Positions 21,641-32,658 of a stretch of 64,000 bases of DNA are shown here, piece by piece. The stretch comes from Reticulitermes speratus. Lineage: Eukaryota; Arthropoda; Insecta; Blattodea; Rhinotermitidae. Both the position numbers and the translations under genes were made by a program. The stretch covers positions 5,030,321-5,094,320 of the forward strand of contig JAJKFL010000005.1 of assembly GCA_021186555.1 (NCBI GenBank), read 5' to 3'. Each line of letters begins with the position of its first letter. Position 1 is the stretch's first letter. The notes below the pieces were generated by a model, which saw nothing but the letters and a program-made list of their open reading frames with translations, was not told the origin of the DNA and searched no databases.

Positions 21641-23300
21641 ACTGAAGTAACGTGGTAAACTTGTGCTGAATGACCGCGCAACTGGTAGTCAACAAAACTG
21701 AAGTAACGTGGTAAACTTGTGCTGAATGACCGCGCAACTGGTAGTCAACAAAACTGAAGTAACGTGGTAAACTTGTGCTGAATGACCGCGCAACTGGTAG
21801 TCAACAAAACTGAAGTGACGTGGTGAACTTGTGCTGAATGACCGCGCAACTGGTAGTCAACAAAACTGAAGTAACGTGGTGAACTTGTGCTGAATTACCA
21901 CGCAACTGGTAGTCAACAAAACTGAAGTAACGTGGTGAACTTGTGCTGAATTACCACGCAACTGGTAGTCAACAAAACTGAAGTAACGTGGTGAACTTGT
22001 GCTGAATGACCGCGCAACTGGTAGTCAACAAAACTGAAGTAACGTTGTGAACTTGTGCTGAATGACCGCGCAACTGGTAGTCAACAAAACTGAAGTGACG
22101 TGGTGAACTTGTGCTGAATGACCGCGCAACTGGTAGTCAACAAAACTGAAGTGACGTGGTGAACTTGTGCTGAATGACCACGCAACTGGTAGTCAACAAA
22201 ACTGAAGTAACGTGGTAAACTTGTGCTGAATGACCGCGCAACTGGTAGTCAACAAAACTGAAGTAACGTGGTAAACTTGTGCTGAATGACCGCGCAACTG
22301 GTAGTCAACAAAACTGAAGTAACGTGGTAAACTTGTGCTGAATGACCGCGCAACTGGTAGTCAACAAAACTGAAGTAACGTGGTGAACTTGTGCTGAATT
22401 ACCACGCAACTGGTAGTCAACAAAACTGAAGTAACGTGGTGAACTTGTGCTGAATGACCGCGCAACTGGTAGTCAACAAAACTGAAGTAACGTGGTGAAC
22501 TTGTGCTGAATGACCGCGCAACTGGTAGTCAACAAAACTGAAGTAACGTTGTGAACTTGTGCTGAATGACCGCGCAACTGGTAGTCAACAAAACTGAAGT
22601 GACGTGGTGAACTTGTGCTGAATGACCGCGCAACTGGTAGTCAACAAAACTGAATTAACGTGGTGAACTTGTGCTGAATGACCGCGCAACTGGTAGTCAA
22701 CAAAACTGAAGTGACGTGGTGAACTTGTGCTGAATGACCGCGCAACTGGTAGTCAACAAAATTGAAGTAACGTGGGGAACTTGTGCTGAATGACCGCGCA
22801 ACTGGTAGTCAACAAAACTGAAGTAAGGTGGTGAACTTGTGCTGAATGACCGCGCAACTGGTAGTCAACAAAACTGAAGTGACGTGGTGAACTTGTGCTG
22901 AATGACCGCGCAACTGGTAGTCAACAAAACTGAATTAACGTGGTGAACTTGTGCTGAATGACCGCGCAACTGGTAGTCAACAAAACTGAAGTGACGTGGT
23001 GAACTTGTGCTGAATGACCGCGCAACTGGTAGTCAACAAAATTGAAGTAACGTGGGGAACTTGTGCTGAATGACCGCGCAACTGGTAGTCAACAAAACTG
23101 AAGTAAGGTGGTGAACTTGTGCTGAATGACTTCGCAACTGGTAGTCAACAAAATTGAAGTAAGGTGGTGAACTTGTGCTGAATGACCGCGAAACTGGTAG
23201 TCAACAAAACTGAAGTAACGTGGGGAACTTGTGCTGAATGACCGCGCAACTGGCATTCAACAAAACTGAAGTAACGTGGTGAACTTGTGCTGAATGACCA
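21613..23300. repeat. 56-bp satellite-like array, about 30 copies, with higher-order repeat
   Basis: The unit begins gaccgcgcaactggtagtc and contains caacaaaactgaagtaacg and aacttgtgctgaat. Diagnostic variants (gtgacg, gaattaacg, attgaag..gggg, gtaaggtgg) recur in the same five-unit order at 22565-22844 and 22845-23124. Confidence 0.96.
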
Positions 23301-23728
23301 CGGAAATTTTGGAGTGTCTATTGCAGGGAAGGGACAGCTTCTTATATACGAGTATTGTTTGACTCTCTATAGATGTCTGACGTTTGGGTTGCGTGTTATA
23401 CGGTACAGTGTCTATAAGGTGTCAATTTATCTTAACGATAACACGAAAGTCAATATTTTGTTCTGTACCGTCTAGAAGTTGAGACGGTCTTTGATGCAGC
23501 AAACAATAAAAGTTCTGCTTCCCGCGATAGGAGATTTGAATCTACGCTCGACGCTCGGCTGTACTTTGTCCCAGTCCCTCCAACAACTCTGTGATATCTT
23601 TAAATAATACCCGTCTCATAATTCTACATAGGGCAACTCCTATCATCATCGATTATCATACTCTAACACGAAGCTTGTTCCAGTCTCCTACACACGATAA
23701 TAATTAAAGTGTAGAGAATATGGCGAAG
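23301..23728. other. Spacer, nothing recognised
   Basis: One 62-codon ORF (23287-23475) starts inside the array edge and has no recognisable motif. Confidence 0.35.
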
Positions 23729-24135
23729 AATGCATTTACGTCCCCAAGTAGGGGTCAAGAGTGAAGATGGGACCGATACATTGCCCCGAAACGTCGGTAA
23801 ACAATCACGAATGCATTTACGTCCTCAAGTAGGGGTCAAGAGTGAAGATGGGACCGATACATTGTCCCGAAACGTCGGTAAACAATCACGAATGCATTTA
23901 CGTCCTCAAGTAGGGGTCAAGAGTGAAGATGGGACCGATACATTATCCCGAAACGTCGGTAAACAATCACGAATGCATTTACGTCCTCAAGTAGAGGTCA
24001 AGAGTGAAGATGGGACCGACACATTGTCCCGAAACGTCGGTAAACAATTACGAATGCATTTACGTCCTTAAGTAGGGGTCAAGAGTGAAGATGGGACCGA
24101 TACATTATCCCGAAACGTCGGTAAACAATTACCAT
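23729..24135 (+). repeat. 81-bp tandem array carrying a hammerhead-like motif per unit, 5 copies
   Basis: The unit begins cgaatgcatttacgtcctc and contains gtgaagatgggaccgataca, then ttgtcccgaaacgtcggtaa. GGGAC and GTCCC can pair as stem II and ACGTCGGT as a minimal stem-loop III ending GTA. The invariant C of the CTGAWGA core is G in all units. The 27-codon period leaves an ORF open, which I regard as incidental. A flank (gcgcagatctcatc, to 24180) is shared with 10490-10700 and 27183-27275. Confidence 0.9.
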
Positions 24136-24232
24136 TCGACGCGCGCAATATCCCAGACAAGCGCAGATCTCATCAACATCGCGGCGGAAGCCTAAAATCA
24201 AGGTATTAGATTGTTTGCCTACATATAACTAC

Positions 24233-24541
24233 GGGGGCACGCGGTGACGCAGTTGGTTGAGGCACTGCGCTACAAACCGGAACGTCGTGGGTTCGATTCC
24301 CGATGGTGTCACTGTAATTTTTCATTGACATAATCGTTTCGGTCGCACTATGGCCCTGGGGTCGACTCAGCCTCTAACAGAAATGAGTACCAGGAATCTT
24401 TCCTGGGGGGTAAAGGCGGCCGGTGCGTAGGGCTGACAACCTTACCACCTTCATGTGCCGACTGTCTAAAAACCTGGGAGCCTCGACCTCCTGGAGCCCT
24501 AAGGGCCTGTCAAGGCCTGTAATGGGGTTGCTTTACCTTTT
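24233..24541 (+). mobile_element. SINE-D, full length, with 12-bp TSD
   Basis: The tRNA-like head has an A-box-like tgacgcagttgg and B-box gggttcgattccc. The body ends cctgtaatggggttgcttta. Flanked by acatataactac at 24221-24232 and 24542-24553. Confidence 0.93.
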
Positions 24542-24695
24542 ACATATAACTACACCAATGAATTTTAACCAATATGTCAACACCATACTAGCCATAATAT
24601 CCATATTTTTATATTTATAGCTACTATTTTAAACACTGTACATATATATATAATTGATGTATTAATATTCTATATTCCCTTCTATTGACGTCTGT

Positions 24696-24731
24696 CTGAT
24701 CACGGCGATTTATTGCTGAAACATGTACGAG
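24696..24731 (+). ncRNA. Hammerhead-like motif (weak)
   Basis: tctgatcacggcgatttatt then gctgaaacatgtac. The CTGAUSA-type core has C in place of the conserved G, so it is probably decayed. Confidence 0.3.
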
Positions 24732-24785
24732 GGTTGTGTTTATGGATAACTTATAATTTTATTGTGTGCGTATGTTGGTATATAT

Positions 24786-25244
24786 CAGTGGTTCCCAAAG
24801 TGGGCGGTGGGATTACCGAGGTGGGCGCTAATAGATACGAGAGGTGGAAGGGAGCGCTGTTATTATTACAGGGGGGGGGGGGGCGCTAGTAGACAAGTAA
24901 TGCATTTATTTTTATAATAAAATTCAAATAACGTAATTTTTTGTGTTAAAAATAAAAAATGAACTAAATTTCTTAGTATTTTAATTTATGAATCTTATGC
25001 AAGCACATTATTTTTTCAATAAACTATTGTTAGATCAATTATTGTTAATCATAAAAAATATAATAAATTTTAATTTATTTATTAACACATAAATCATTAA
25101 GTTTAACTCTTATAATTTTATTTAAACGATTTTTTAAATATAAAATAAAAGCGCATTTCTGTTTTTTAAAAAAGGTAGGGGGGCGCTGTGGGTGTGTACA
25201 TGGAACCAAGGGGGCGGTGGACCGAAAAAGTTTGGGAACCACTG
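24786..25244. mobile_element. hAT-like MITE with 8-bp target duplication
   Basis: Ends cagtggttcccaaagtgggc and (inverse) gtttgggaaccactg, AT-rich interior, no transposase. Flanks gtatatat (24778-24785) and gtctatat (25245-25252) match at 7 of 8, as expected for hAT. A poly-G run lies at 24870-24881. Confidence 0.85.
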
Positions 25245-25252
25245 GTCTATAT

Positions 25253-26499
25253 AAATGATTGCAAATGACAACGCGCGGAATGAATAATATTGAATTTTAA
25301 CTTCACATTTGCAGTGCACTATCAGTTTGTTTTCGATAACTAAACCAATTGAGCTAGGTATGTGAAATGTTGTACTTGTACGGATCATATCCATGCCTAC
25401 ATAATGTGTACGATATGTCTGTTCTAAGCCAGTGTTTACAAACATGACGACGATGGGAATCTTCGAGTTTATATCTTACAAATTTAACGGAGACCAAATC
25501 TGTACTTAACTAGGTCTAATAAGTTTTGACGTAAAACGTCTTACATTTCGGTACACAAAGGTGGGTCACCTCGGCGCTCGCGGTGTCAGACTTTCGCGTT
25601 ACCTACGTTTCTTCACAGTGCTCCGCGCCTACTTCGACTACAGCAGTGAACGATATATAGTTTGAAAGGCAAGGAATATGCCTACACGCTAAAAAAAAGA
25701 TCGCCAACATTCAACTTGTCGGCGTGACGTTTTACGTACAATTTGCGGTTCAGTCGTAGCTTGAAACACCGAATTGTTTCTCACAATAAAACACATAATA
25801 AAAATACAGTAATATATCTGTCGGATTAGAAATGTATGTAAAAGGAAGTTGCACTTTACACGTGCTGTACGAACGTGTCCTTACCCGTTATTTTCAGTTT
25901 ACGTGACCCTTCACGTCAGTGACTTAGATAACTGGTCGGGGTCCCCTGCAACTCAATACTTGGGGCCCCCTACAATTATTAACGAATTTACTCCCAGATC
26001 TCGTAACAGGGATGAACAATACTGCATTTCCGAAATAACCCACAAAAGACATTTTAGTATTGTGTACGCCCCCCCCCCCCCCTGCCTCTGAACCACGGTT
26101 CCCCGCGCTGCGGGGTCTGTGGGGGGCCTAATCTACACCACAGCTACGCAATTTCTTCTCAGCTATAAACTGCTCAGTACAGCTGTTAAAACGCACGGAC
26201 CGACACGTGGAGTGACGTAGCCCATGACGTCACGTTCACTGTTGTCTCCGATGTTCCAGCGTCGCGTAGGAGTGTGCCAAAACCAGCGAGTGTTGGGTCT
26301 TCAGTGGGGCGATGTCCTGCCAGCTTGCACGGTTTGACGCTTCTGGTTGCCAGGGGGGCAGGGGGGGCGGCATAGATCAACATTTGTGCGTTGACGGCGT
26401 TGACAGGTTGACGGATGTCACTTTAACATACGGCAGTTCATACTTGTGTTGCTCATCTTTTCTACTACAGTCTTTTGTCTTCCAGTTTGCTACAGAAAG
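25253..26499. other. Intergenic sequence with a C/G-rich candidate element
   Basis: Around 25936-26130 the words ggggtcccctgc, ggggccccc, a C-run and cctgcctctga resemble a small degenerate inverted-repeat element related to sequence at 32755-32930. Boundaries cannot be set. The rest shows nothing recognisable. Confidence 0.3.
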
Positions 26500-26990
26500 T
26501 TACACAGATTAAAATATACAGAACTATAATATGTTTTATATGGGTGAGAAACTTGGACTCTCACATTGACAGAGGAACATAGCCTGAGTGGGATGGTGCA
26601 GTTGGTTGAGGCACTGCGCTACAAGCCGGAAGGTCGCGGGTTCGATTCCCGATGGTGTCAGGAATATTTCCTGGGGTGGTAAAGGTGACCAGTGCGTAGG
26701 GCTGACAACCTTACTACCGTCATGTACCGATTGTCTTGAAATCTGGGAGCCTCAACCACCTGGAACCCTCTGGGCCTGTCCAGGCCTGTAATGGGATAGC
26801 TTTACCTTTACCTTGCATAGCCTGAGTGTGTTCGAGAATGGGGTGCTGAGAAAGATATTTGGGCCTAAAAGGTATCAGTTAATGGGGAGACTGGAGAAGA
26901 CTGCATAATGAGGAGCTTCATGATCTGTACTCACAAAATATTAGTCGGGCGATTAAAGGATTAAAACTCTTAAAAATCTTGTAAATATAA
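26500..26990 (+). mobile_element. LINE-beta RT fragment, split by SINE-D
   Basis: Before the SINE, the plus strand encodes a decayed IYRTIICFIW..RNLDS (compare LYKT.IRP.L.YG.ETWTL in LINE RTs). After it come VFENGVLRKIFGP-like codons (tgttcgagaatggggtgctg) and a W.RLHNEELHDLYS-like block. The duplication shows the two parts were once contiguous. Confidence 0.65.
26591..26815 (+). mobile_element. SINE-D, internally deleted, with 13-bp TSD
   Basis: Head with B-box gggttcgattccc, then a shortened body: the gacataatcg...tctaacag segment of other copies is absent. Flanked by catagcctgagtg at 26578-26590 and 26816-26828. Confidence 0.92.
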
Positions 26991-27182
26991 CAGAGGACGA
27001 AGATAGTTACATATCCTGTACGACTTTTAATTTTTTAAATTTTCAATTTAACTCCACTTCAGATACATTATTGAACTAGACATGGCGAACACTTTATCAC
27101 TTCTACATGTTGGGATGCAAAGAATACAAATATAAACTGTCATAAATTCCTGGATAATTTTAACCTATTTTATTTGTTAATA

Positions 27183-27275
27183 TCATACGTTGATGAGATC
27201 TACGCTCTTCTGGGATATTACGCAGCGTCGAGTTGTAACTGTCTACCGACGTTTCGGGAAAACGTATCGGTTGAT
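27183..27275 (-). repeat. Type-B hammerhead-like end fragment
   Basis: Minus strand: accgatacgttttcccgaaa, cgtcggtag, then cgctgcgtaatatcccagaa and gatctcatc. This is the same motif and 3' flank as 10490-10700 and 24100-24180. Confidence 0.6.
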
Positions 27276-27362
27276 ATTGCAATTGTAGCTCTTTATAATT
27301 TACCACTTGCCATTTACTACCGACGACGGTATGTTTTAATACTTAATTTATGTAATTGTACT

Positions 27363-27402
27363 CCCTGAAGATGACTGGTATGTACAGCAGAAACATGTCA
27401 GA
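27363..27402 (+). ncRNA. Hammerhead-like motif
   Basis: ccctgaagatgactggtatg followed by tacagcagaaacatgtc keeps CTGAAGA and GAAAC; the stem II pairing is imperfect. Confidence 0.4.
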
Positions 27403-27454
27403 GTAATAATCTTGTACATGTTAACTAGTGCAATTCGTTGGTAATAAATATATT

Positions 27455-27625
27455 TTGAATTTGCATGGAAAATGTACAATGCCAAGGACTCTGTATTTGT
27501 ATTTGCATGGAAAATGTACAATATCAAAGGACTCTGTATTTGTATTTGCATGGAAATGTACAATGCCAAGGACTCTGTATTTGTATTTGCATGGAAAATG
27601 TACAATACCAAAGACTCTGTATGTC
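27455..27625. repeat. 42-bp tandem repeat, about 4 copies
   Basis: The unit contains tttgcatggaaaatgtacaa and ccaaggactctgtatttg; lengths vary by one or two bases. Confidence 0.9.
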
Positions 27626-27818
27626 CATACAGGCAGTATGGTGACGTCATAAGCCCATTATTATTCACCACGAAGTAGGCTACTAAATAATGATAGCGTT
27701 TGATTCCCAATCGCCAAACGTAACACGACAACGATCCATACAGCTCAGTACGAACGCTAGGAGTCACCTCTAGGCGTGTCTGTGTCCTACATCCGTCATA
27801 CTTTTATTACGCCGAAGC

Positions 27819-28220
27819 TTGGATTCGGAAGGTGATGGCATTGTGCCAGGTACTGCTACTAACCCCACCCTTCTGCAGCCTGCATTTCGATTATCACCCG
27901 CGGGCGGCCACTGTGGAGCCAGGCAGGAGGAGGGGAAGGGTGCTAGGTGGGCCACACGCACCATCGTCATGCCTGCAGGCCTCGCAGACACGCTGCGCCA
28001 GTCAGATAACGATGGCTGGCCGAACGGCCTTCATGAACCATTCCTCAATTCCTACGCAGGAACTGCAGAATGTGAACATCCAACTGCGATATCATGTCCA
28101 CCCGCAGGTTCCGACTCTAAACCACTTGAACGAATGTCGATAACTTTGGTAATACGAAATCTACATCAACTACTACATAACGAGAAGCTTTATTGCTCTG
28201 TACTCCTCACCAAATACTAG
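27819..28220 (+). CDS. Unrecognised GC-rich ORF (low-confidence hypothetical)
   Basis: A 133-codon plus-strand ORF begins MDSEGDGIVPGTATNPTLLQ. A second plus frame (27832-28143) is also open for 103 codons, and the minus strand is open for 73. The segment 27830-28110 is clearly richer in GC than its surroundings. No motif, splice site pair or family resemblance is recognised, and open frames in several phases in GC-rich DNA are expected by chance. It ends next to a LINE-beta fragment. It might be an exon fragment, a retrogene scrap or an unrecognised repeat. Confidence 0.15.
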   Translation: MDSEGDGIVPGTATNPTLLQPAFRLSPAGGHCGARQEEGKGARWATRTIVMPAGLADTLRQSDNDGWPNGLHEPFLNSYAGTAECEHPTAISCPPAGSDSKPLERMSITLVIRNLHQLLHNEKLYCSVLLTKY

Positions 28221-28555
28221 AGTTATCGAATCAAGAAGAATGAGATGGGCTGGGCGTGTGGCACGCATGTGGGACAGGAGAGGTGCATACAGGGTTTTTG
28301 TGGAGAGACCTAAGGGAAAGAAACAAGTTGGAAGACTAAGGCGTAGATGGGAGGATAATATTAAAATGGATCTTCAAGAAGTGTTATGGGGAGGCGTGGA
28401 CTGGATTGATCTGACTCAGGATTGGGGCAGATGGCGGGCTCTTGTGAATGCGGTAATGAACCTTCGGGTTCCATAAAATGCGGGGAATTTCTTGACTGGC
28501 TGAGGACCTGTTAGCTTCTTAGCAAGGACTCTGCTCCATGGATGTTAGTTAGTTA
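28205..28555 (+). mobile_element. LINE-beta 3' end
   Basis: Encodes [55 protein letters not shown] and a final AVMNLRVP before the stop at about 28474. Then comes the non-coding stretch with ggggaatttcttgac and a ttagttagtt tail. This is the most intact C-terminus of the family in the window. Confidence 0.82.
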
Positions 28556-28929
28556 AGAGAGCTGCGTTAAAATATGTGGGTTATGTAAAATTTCCCCCGA
28601 ATTGTTCCCATACGTGAGACCTGAGAAATGCATACGGACTTAGAAGAAAGGGGGGGAAAAAAAAAGAAAGTCGAGGGGTACTGTATAATCAGAAACTAAT
28701 CTGTACCCTTCCTCAAGTACGAATAACTTAAAATTACGGGGCTGGGACTGAAGACATTACAGGAAGTTAGTTATGAATAGTGGTTAGTGTGGTAGATTTG
28801 GCAATATGTATGTTGCAAAAAGACAAAAGTGTGCCGAACCAATACGCACTAAATTAGTTGGTAAAAAAAAAAATTTCAAATTCTTCATTTGACTCACCTG
28901 CGTGTAATTAGGGTAATAAATCTGAAACA
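28556..28929. other. Spacer, nothing recognised
   Basis: Contains short A-runs but no repeat signature. Confidence 0.35.
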
Positions 28930-29080
28930 GAAACGGTCGGGACATGCAGCACGCACGTGACACACGGAATACGCGTATAAAGTTTCAGTTTGTAAAACCT
29001 GAAGACCACGCGGTAGACGTAGACATAGGTGGGTAGATAATATTAAAGTGAAACGGATCTTAAAGGAAGCAGAATGTGAA
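28930..29080 (+). mobile_element. LINE-beta fragment, decayed
   Basis: Encodes a broken version of RWAGH.AR..., then RRHRWVDNIKVK, followed by ILKEAEC. It stops where the gacttacgcaatt sequence begins. Confidence 0.5.
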
Positions 29081-29384
29081 AACTCCCCGACTTACGCAAT
29101 TTTAAGTTACGCAATTTCAGATACGCAGTTTTAAGAAAAGTAAAAAAGGGAATTGAAAACGTAACATTTTTTAAACGCACGCTTGATTTTTCATTGCGAG
29201 AATGAACGCGAAATGAGATTAGGGTGGTGGAAGAATACTGTTGGGCGATAACACAAGCGACGGAGCGGTCATGCTGCGGCCGGTCATACTCCAGTGTGCT
29301 GGAGTCTGAACATAAGTCTCTCTGTCTATAAATAATTATTTTTATAACTGTTATAACAGTTCCTTGTTAGACTTGTTACCGGTC

Positions 29385-29712
29385 CTCTGTCGCTTTTCGC
29401 CATATTTGCCGGTTTACTGCGTCTTCAGGCGTCAGATTCTTCTGCTTCGTCACTCCACTTCCCTTTCCCACTTCATTTAGGGTCTTTCTCTTCTTTTTCT
29501 TCCTTCCGGCGACCAGGTCAGCATTCGCTCAGACCATCTGTTATCTCCAATGCGTAATACATCTCCAGACCATTGTAACAAGTTATTTTCCATTCTTTCC
29601 AGAACTGTTTGTGTTACTCCCACTTTTCTCCAGTTACTCCATTTCTTACCTTTAATATTTCGGATGTTCTTCTGACTCTTCTCCATAAATCCACTTGTGT
29701 ACTTAACAGCAT
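29385..29712 (-). mobile_element. LINE-gamma C-terminal fragment (3' part)
   Basis: The minus strand encodes GVTQTVLERMENNLLQWSGD, VLRIGDNRWSERMLTWSPEG and RKRRERP. This is the C-terminus of another LINE RT. It continues beyond the inserted block at 32669-32745. Confidence 0.7.
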
Positions 29713-29722
29713 TTTCTTTAAT
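29713..29722. repeat. Target-site duplication of the inserted block (left copy)
   Basis: tttctttaat here and at 32659-32668, exactly where the LINE-gamma reading is split. Confidence 0.65.
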
Positions 29723-29877
29723 TTTCAGTTTTTTAAACCAACGAATGCACTTTTTATTTTCGTATTTCTGTTCAATTCACCCTACACATGTTTCGGCCGT
29801 GACTCGGCCATCATCAGGGGTACATTGATAAGTTCACTTCACTGTTCACTGGTCCATTTGGTATTATCACAGAACCG
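29723..29877 (-). repeat. Left inverted arm with hammerhead-like motif
   Basis: Inverse of 31338-31498. The minus-strand motif at 29780-29822 reads cccctgatgatggccgagtc, acggccgaaacatgtgtagg. Stem II is GGCCG paired with CGGCC and flanking ACCC/GGGT pairs as stem I. It ends gtgcattcgttggttt on the minus strand. Confidence 0.82.
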
Positions 29878-29950
29878 TCAGAATTAATGTCAAGATGCAC
29901 GGTGAACACAACGTGAAATTCATCAATGCCCAACAGGCAAAACCTATATA

Positions 29951-31259
29951 CGAGGTCTGTCCAAAAAGTATCCGACCTTGGGCCGGGAAAAAAAAGTTTT
30001 GTATCTGGGTGGTTACAATACCTAATCCCCTTCAAAGTAGGCCCCTTGTGACTCCACACACTTAGCCCAGCGGTCCTTCCATCGCTGGAAGCAATTCTGG
30101 AAGGCTTGTTTTGGAATGGTGTGCAGCTGCGCCGTCGCGTTCTGTATGATGTCCTCGCGGCTGTCAAAACGGGAGCCTTTTAGCGGTGTCTTCAATCTCG
30201 GGAACAACCAGAAATCACAAGGAGCCATGTCAGGAGAGTAGGGAGCCTGGCGAACCTGCGGAATGCCGTGCTTAGCCAGGAAACCCTGGATCAGGTGTGA
30301 TGAATGAGCTGGGGCATTGTCATGATGCAGCTGCCAGTTGCGTGCGCCGAACTGCATCACGAAGATGACGGAGGACTTCTTGGTAGTACTCCTTATTAAA
30401 AGTTTGGCCTAGTGGTGCGTACTCATGATGCACAACGCCCCGGTAATCGAAGAAAACAGTCAGTATCACCTTCACATTGCTCCGAACGTGTCGTGCTTTT
30501 TTGGGCCTCGGGGATGTTGGATGCTTCCATTGTGACGACTGGACCTTGGTTTCCGGGTCATATCCGTACACCCAGGACTCGTCACCAGTGATCACAGTCT
30601 TCAGGAACTCAGGATCCCTGTTGGCGCACTCCAGCAGGTCCTGCGCGACCTCAAGGCGGAGTTGTTGCTGCTCCGGCGAAAGCAGCTTGGGCACAAATTT
30701 TGCCGCCACTCTTCGCATGCCCACATCCTCAGTTAAAATCGTGTTTGCGGAACCTCTGCTGATCCCAACCTCATCAGCAATTTCCCGGACGGTCAATCGA
30801 CTTTCCTCCATGATCAATGTCCGCACTTTGTCAATGACATCAGCATTTCGGATCGTTGACGGTCTCCCGGAACGCTGGTCACTGTCCGCCGACATGCGGC
30901 CATCTTTAAAGCGGTTGAACCACTCTTTAATTTGAGTGACCCCCATTGCATCATCACCGAAAGCCTGCTGAATTTTGCGGATTGTTTCCGCTTGGGTATC
31001 CCCAAGTTTCTGACAAAACTTGATGCACTATCGCTGCTCCAAGCATTCTGTCATCTTGAGCGAAACGAGAATGCGACGAACACGTGTTACACCACTTCGC
31101 TATCTGGCAGCGACAGACGCATCCGGCGGTGTTGCGAGGCAGCAAAAAATCACGCATGTGCATGAAAGTCCCTTCTACCACTACGCTCAGTTTCCCCACC
31201 CTTTCGCCATTACTTACAGCGGGAAAAAATATAGTCGGATACTTTTTGGACAGCCCTCG
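29951..31259 (-). mobile_element. Mariner element, 1.3 kb, TA-flanked
   Basis: Inverted ends cgaggtctgtccaaaaagta and (inverse) cgagggctgtccaaaaagta are flanked by TA (29949-29950 and 31260-31261). Size and the single minus-strand transposase ORF fit an ordinary mariner. Confidence 0.93.
30022..31054 (-). pseudogene. Mariner transposase (DD34D), inactivated
   Basis: Cut-and-paste transposase. The start is the ATG at 31054 (MTECLEQR...), matching the usual mariner N-terminus. Helix-turn-helix region follows (MGVTQIKEWFNRFKDGRMSA, then LTVREIADEVGISRGSANTI). Catalytic motifs are VITGDESWVYG, LHHDNAPAH and YSPDMAPCDFWLF. Exactly 34 residues separate the second and third Asp, the mariner signature. 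Two lesions are visible: an in-frame TAG at 31028-31030, and a small deletion near 30335-30360 that shifts the frame between the first and second catalytic parts. The element is therefore dead. Confidence 0.93.
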
Positions 31260-31337
31260 TATATATCACTACCGGAATATCAAAGAAAAACTTCACAAAA
31301 CAAACGCATCCATTTGGTTTAACAAAATCTGTAAAAT

Positions 31338-31498
31338 ATAACGGTTCTGTGATAATACCAAATGGACCAGTGAACAGTGAAGTGATCTTATCAATGTACC
31401 CCTGATGATGGCCGAGTCACGGCCGAAACATATGTAGGGTGAACTGAACAGAAACGCGAAAATAAAAAGTGCATTCGTTGGTTAAAAAAAACTGAAAA
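31338..31498 (+). repeat. Right inverted arm with hammerhead-like motif
   Basis: Plus-strand motif at 31397-31440: tacccctgatgatggccgag, tcacggccgaaacatatgta, ggg. The best-preserved copy here, with complete core and stems I and II. It ends gtgcattcgttggtt just before the 35-bp array. Confidence 0.85.
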
Positions 31499-32658
31499 TT
31501 AATGTCAAGATGCACGGTGAACACAACGTGAAATTAATGTCAAGATGCACGGTGAACACAACGTGAAATTAATGTCAAGAAGCACGGTGAACACAACGTG
31601 AAATTAATGTCAAGATGCACGGTGAACACAACGTGAAATTAATGTCAAGATGCACGGTGAAAACAACGTGAAATTAATGTCAAGATGCACGGTGAACACA
31701 ACGTGAAATTAATGTCAAGATGCACGGTGAACACAACGTGAAATTAAAGTCAAGATGCACGGTGAACACAACGTGAAATTAATGTCAAGATGCACGGTGA
31801 ACACAACGTGAAATTAATGTCAAGATGCGCGGTGAACACAACGTGAAATTAATGTCAAGATGCACGGTGAACACAACGTGAAATTACTGTCACGATGCAC
31901 GGTGAACACAACGTGAAATTAATGTCAAGATGCGCGGTGAACACAACGTGAAATTAATGTCAAGATGCACGGTGAACACAACGTGAAATTATGTCAAGAT
32001 GCACGGTGAACACAACGTGAAATTACTGTCAAGATGCACGGTGAACACAACGTGAAATTAATGTCAAGATGCGCGGTGAACACAACGTGAAATTAATGTC
32101 AAGATGCACGGTGAACACAACGTGAAATTACTGTCAAGATGCACGGTGAACACAAACGTGAAATTACTGTCAAGATGCACGGTGAACACAACGTGAAATT
32201 ACTGTCACGATGCACGGTGAACACAACGTGAAATTAATGTCAAGATGCACGGTGAACACAACGTGAAATTAATGTCAAGATGCACGGTGAACACAACGTG
32301 AAATTACTGTCAAGATGCACGGTGAACACAACGTGAAATTAATGTCAAGATGCACGGTGAACACAACGTGAAATTAATGTCAAGATGCACGGTGAACACA
32401 ACGTGAAATTAATGTCAAGATGCACGGTGAACACAACGTGAAATTACTGTCAAGATGCACGGTGAACACAACGTGAAATTAATGTCAAGATGCCGGTGAA
32501 CACAACGTGAAATTAATGTCAAGATGCACGGTGAACACAACGTGAAATTACTGTCAAGATGCACGGTGAACACAACGTGAAATTAATGTCAAGATGCACG
32601 GTGAACACAACGTGAAATTACTGTCAAGATGCACGGCGAACACAACGTGAAATTAGCC
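31498..32658. repeat. 35-bp tandem array, about 33 copies
   Basis: The unit is aatgtcaagatgcacggtga plus acacaacgtgaaatt. Variants (actgtc, gcgcgg) are interspersed. A single unit in the same orientation lies at 29879-29916, between the left arm and the mariner. Confidence 0.96.

Noticed and set aside
21613-23300. CRISPR-like array
   Set aside because: Units are contiguous with no unique spacers, in a eukaryotic repeat context; the same holds for the 23-, 35- and 44-bp arrays.
23730-24071. 113-codon ORF with 27-residue repeats
   Set aside because: Follows from the 81-bp array; the motif content points to a structured RNA or DNA repeat rather than protein.
27240-27275. Separate plus-strand regulatory palindrome
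   Set aside because: It is the minus-strand type-B element end already seen at 10490 and 23729.
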